NCBI GenBank assembly: GCA_902599625.1
Contig: CACKGF010000003.1
Span: 1 to 64,000, forward strand
Source of the DNA: an uncultured Pelagibacteraceae bacterium
GTDB taxonomy: Bacteria; Pseudomonadota; Alphaproteobacteria; Pelagibacterales; Pelagibacteraceae
DNA length: 64,000 bases
Reading direction: 5' to 3'
Both the position numbers and the translations under genes were made by a program. The notes beneath the pieces are model-generated. The model made no database searches. It was not told the DNA's origin and saw only the letters and a program-made list of their open reading frames with translations. Positions 62,227-64,000 of this stretch are shown here, piece by piece. The stretch's first letter is position 1. Each line of letters starts with the position of its first letter.

Positions 62227-63000
62227 ATGAATAAACTAAAACTGTTTGCATTAGCAGCATTAGCTCTAGTGGGCTTTGCTGGTACGGCAAACGCAGCAGA
62301 CACTGTTCTGTTAGCTACGGATGACCTTGTAGGAATATCATTTTGGTTGATTTCTATGGGTATGGCTGCAGCAACTGTCTTTTTCTTCATGGAAAGAGGT
62401 TCAGTAGCTGGTGGTTGGAAAACATCTATAACAGTTGCAGGTCTAGTAACAGGTGTTGCATTTGTTCACTACATGTACATGAGAGAAGTATGGATCATTA
62501 CAGGTGACTCACCAACAGTGTACAGATACATTGACTGGTTAATTACAGTACCGTTACAAATGATTGAGTTTTATCTAATATTAGCAGCGATAAGAAAAGT
62601 ACCTTCAGGAATTTTCTGGAGATTACTAATCGGATCAGTAGTAATGCTAGTAGGTGGATACTTAGGAGAAGCAGGTTACATCAACGCTACACTTGGTTTC
62701 GTAATCGGTATGGCTGGATGGATCTACATCTTATATGAAGTATTCTCAGGTGAAGCTGGTAAAGCAGCATCTAAGAGTGGTAACAAAGCACTTGTTACAG
62801 CTTTCGGTGCAATGAGAATGATCGTAACAATTGGTTGGGCAATTTACCCATTAGGTTACATTTTTGGTTACCTAACAGGTGGAATTGATGCAGCTTCATT
62901 GAACATCATTTACAACTTAGCTGACTTTATTAACAAGATCGCATTCGGTCTAGTTATTTGGGCAGCTGCAGTTTCAAGTACACCAGCGAGAGCTAGATAA
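62227..63000 (+). CDS. pr: Proteorhodopsin (light-driven proton pump), Q105-type
   Basis: Signal peptide, 7 TM; VHYMYMREVWI (His counterion), RYIDWLITVPLQMIEFYLILAA (Asp acceptor, Gln tuning, Glu donor), LADFINKIAFGLVIW (retinal Lys); SD-like gaggga upstream. Confidence 0.98.
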   Translation: MNKLKLFALAALALVGFAGTANAADTVLLATDDLVGISFWLISMGMAAATVFFFMERGSVAGGWKTSITVAGLVTGVAFVHYMYMREVWIITGDSPTVYRYIDWLITVPLQMIEFYLILAAIRKVPSGIFWRLLIGSVVMLVGGYLGEAGYINATLGFVIGMAGWIYILYEVFSGEAGKAASKSGNKALVTAFGAMRMIVTIGWAIYPLGYIFGYLTGGIDAASLNIIYNLADFINKIAFGLVIWAAAVSSTPARAR

Positions 63001-63015
63001 TTAAAATTATCTTAA

Positions 63016-63395
<380 letters not shown>

Positions 63396-63396
<1 letters not shown>

Positions 63397-64000
63397 TGAT
63401 AAAAACAGATGCATTAATTATTGGAGCTGGACCAACCGGTCTTTTTACTGCACACCAATTAAAATTAATTGGTTTAGATTGTGAGATCGTTGATAACTTA
63501 GATAAAATAGGTGGACAATGTATAGAGCTTTACCCTGACAAACCAATTTATGATATACCAGCGGTTCCAGAATGCACAGGTGAAGAGCTTACTAATAATT
63601 TAATCAATCAACTAAAACCATTTGATATTAAATTTCATTTATCTGAAAGAGTTGATGAAGTAAAAAAAGATGGTGAGAAGTGGATTGTTAAAACAAATAA
63701 AGGAACTTCGTTTACTACCCCAAATGTTATTATTGCTGGCGGAGTTGGATCATTTGAACCAAGAAAATTTTCAGTTGAAGGACATGAGAAATTTGAAAAT
63801 AAATCAATTTTATATTCAATAAAGGATAAAAATATTTTTAAAGGCAAAACAGTTTCAATTTTTGGTGGCGGAGACAGTGCTTTAGATTGGGCTGTTGAAT
63901 TGGCAAATAATTGTAATGTCAATCTCATACATAGAAGGGATGAGTTTAGAGGTGCCCAGGCAACTGTTGATAAAGTTCATGAGTTGACAAAGTCAAATAA
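63396..64000 (+). CDS. Ferredoxin-NADP+ reductase-like flavoprotein (TrxR-fold), truncated by the window end; absent from the ORF track
   Basis: Manual translation MIKTDALIIGAGPTGLFTAHQLKLIGLDCEIVDNLDKIGGQCIELYPDKPIYDIPAVPECTGEEL...TVSIFGGGDSALDWAVELA; ATG overlaps the ferredoxin stop (taatg). Confidence 0.88.

Noticed and set aside
62205-62390. 61-aa minus-strand ORF antisense to the proteorhodopsin signal peptide
   Set aside because: Complement of an Ala-rich signal-peptide sequence; no RBS or conservation evidence.

Overview
This 64 kb window is AT-rich (visually about 30% GC) and very compact. It looks like a chromosome segment from a streamlined marine alphaproteobacterium of the SAR11/Pelagibacterales type. 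That assignment is inferred from gene content, base composition, tiny intergenic gaps, proteorhodopsin and an isolated 5S rRNA; no database search was run.

Most of the window is conserved housekeeping genes:
- rpoD 3' end (truncated at the left edge) and rpoH
- an isolated 5S rRNA with rpmJ
- pnt transhydrogenase
- tkt-gap-pgk-fda
- yebC, a RuvC-like resolvase and tolQRAB-pal-cpoB
- tilS-ftsH-folP-glmM-thiD-purA
- xseB-ispA-dxs
- glyQS-ppdK
- nadAC

Two stretches look accessory. One is a surface-glycan block between rpoD and the 5S rRNA (836-7094), positionally like SAR11 hypervariable region 2. The other is a three-gene glycan/oxidoreductase cassette (57076-60094). The right end carries a divergent prpE / proteorhodopsin / [2Fe-2S] ferredoxin / ferredoxin-NADP reductase-like locus. 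I found three tRNAs, one 5S rRNA and two convincing intrinsic terminators. I saw no CRISPR array, prophage, transposase or toxin-antitoxin system.

The observations I rate highest are:
1. A structured leader and an 18-bp perfect palindrome upstream of a Q105-type (predicted blue-absorbing) proteorhodopsin.
2. A terminator separating proteorhodopsin from its ferredoxin/reductase partners, and a reductase that lacks the thioredoxin-reductase CxxC.
3. A solitary 5S rRNA with its own promoter-like sequence, fused almost directly to rpmJ.
4. A phage-type RuvC-like nuclease where ruvCAB would be expected.
5. An orphan membrane protein with two unrelated 42-nt-period repeat arrays flanking its transmembrane helix.
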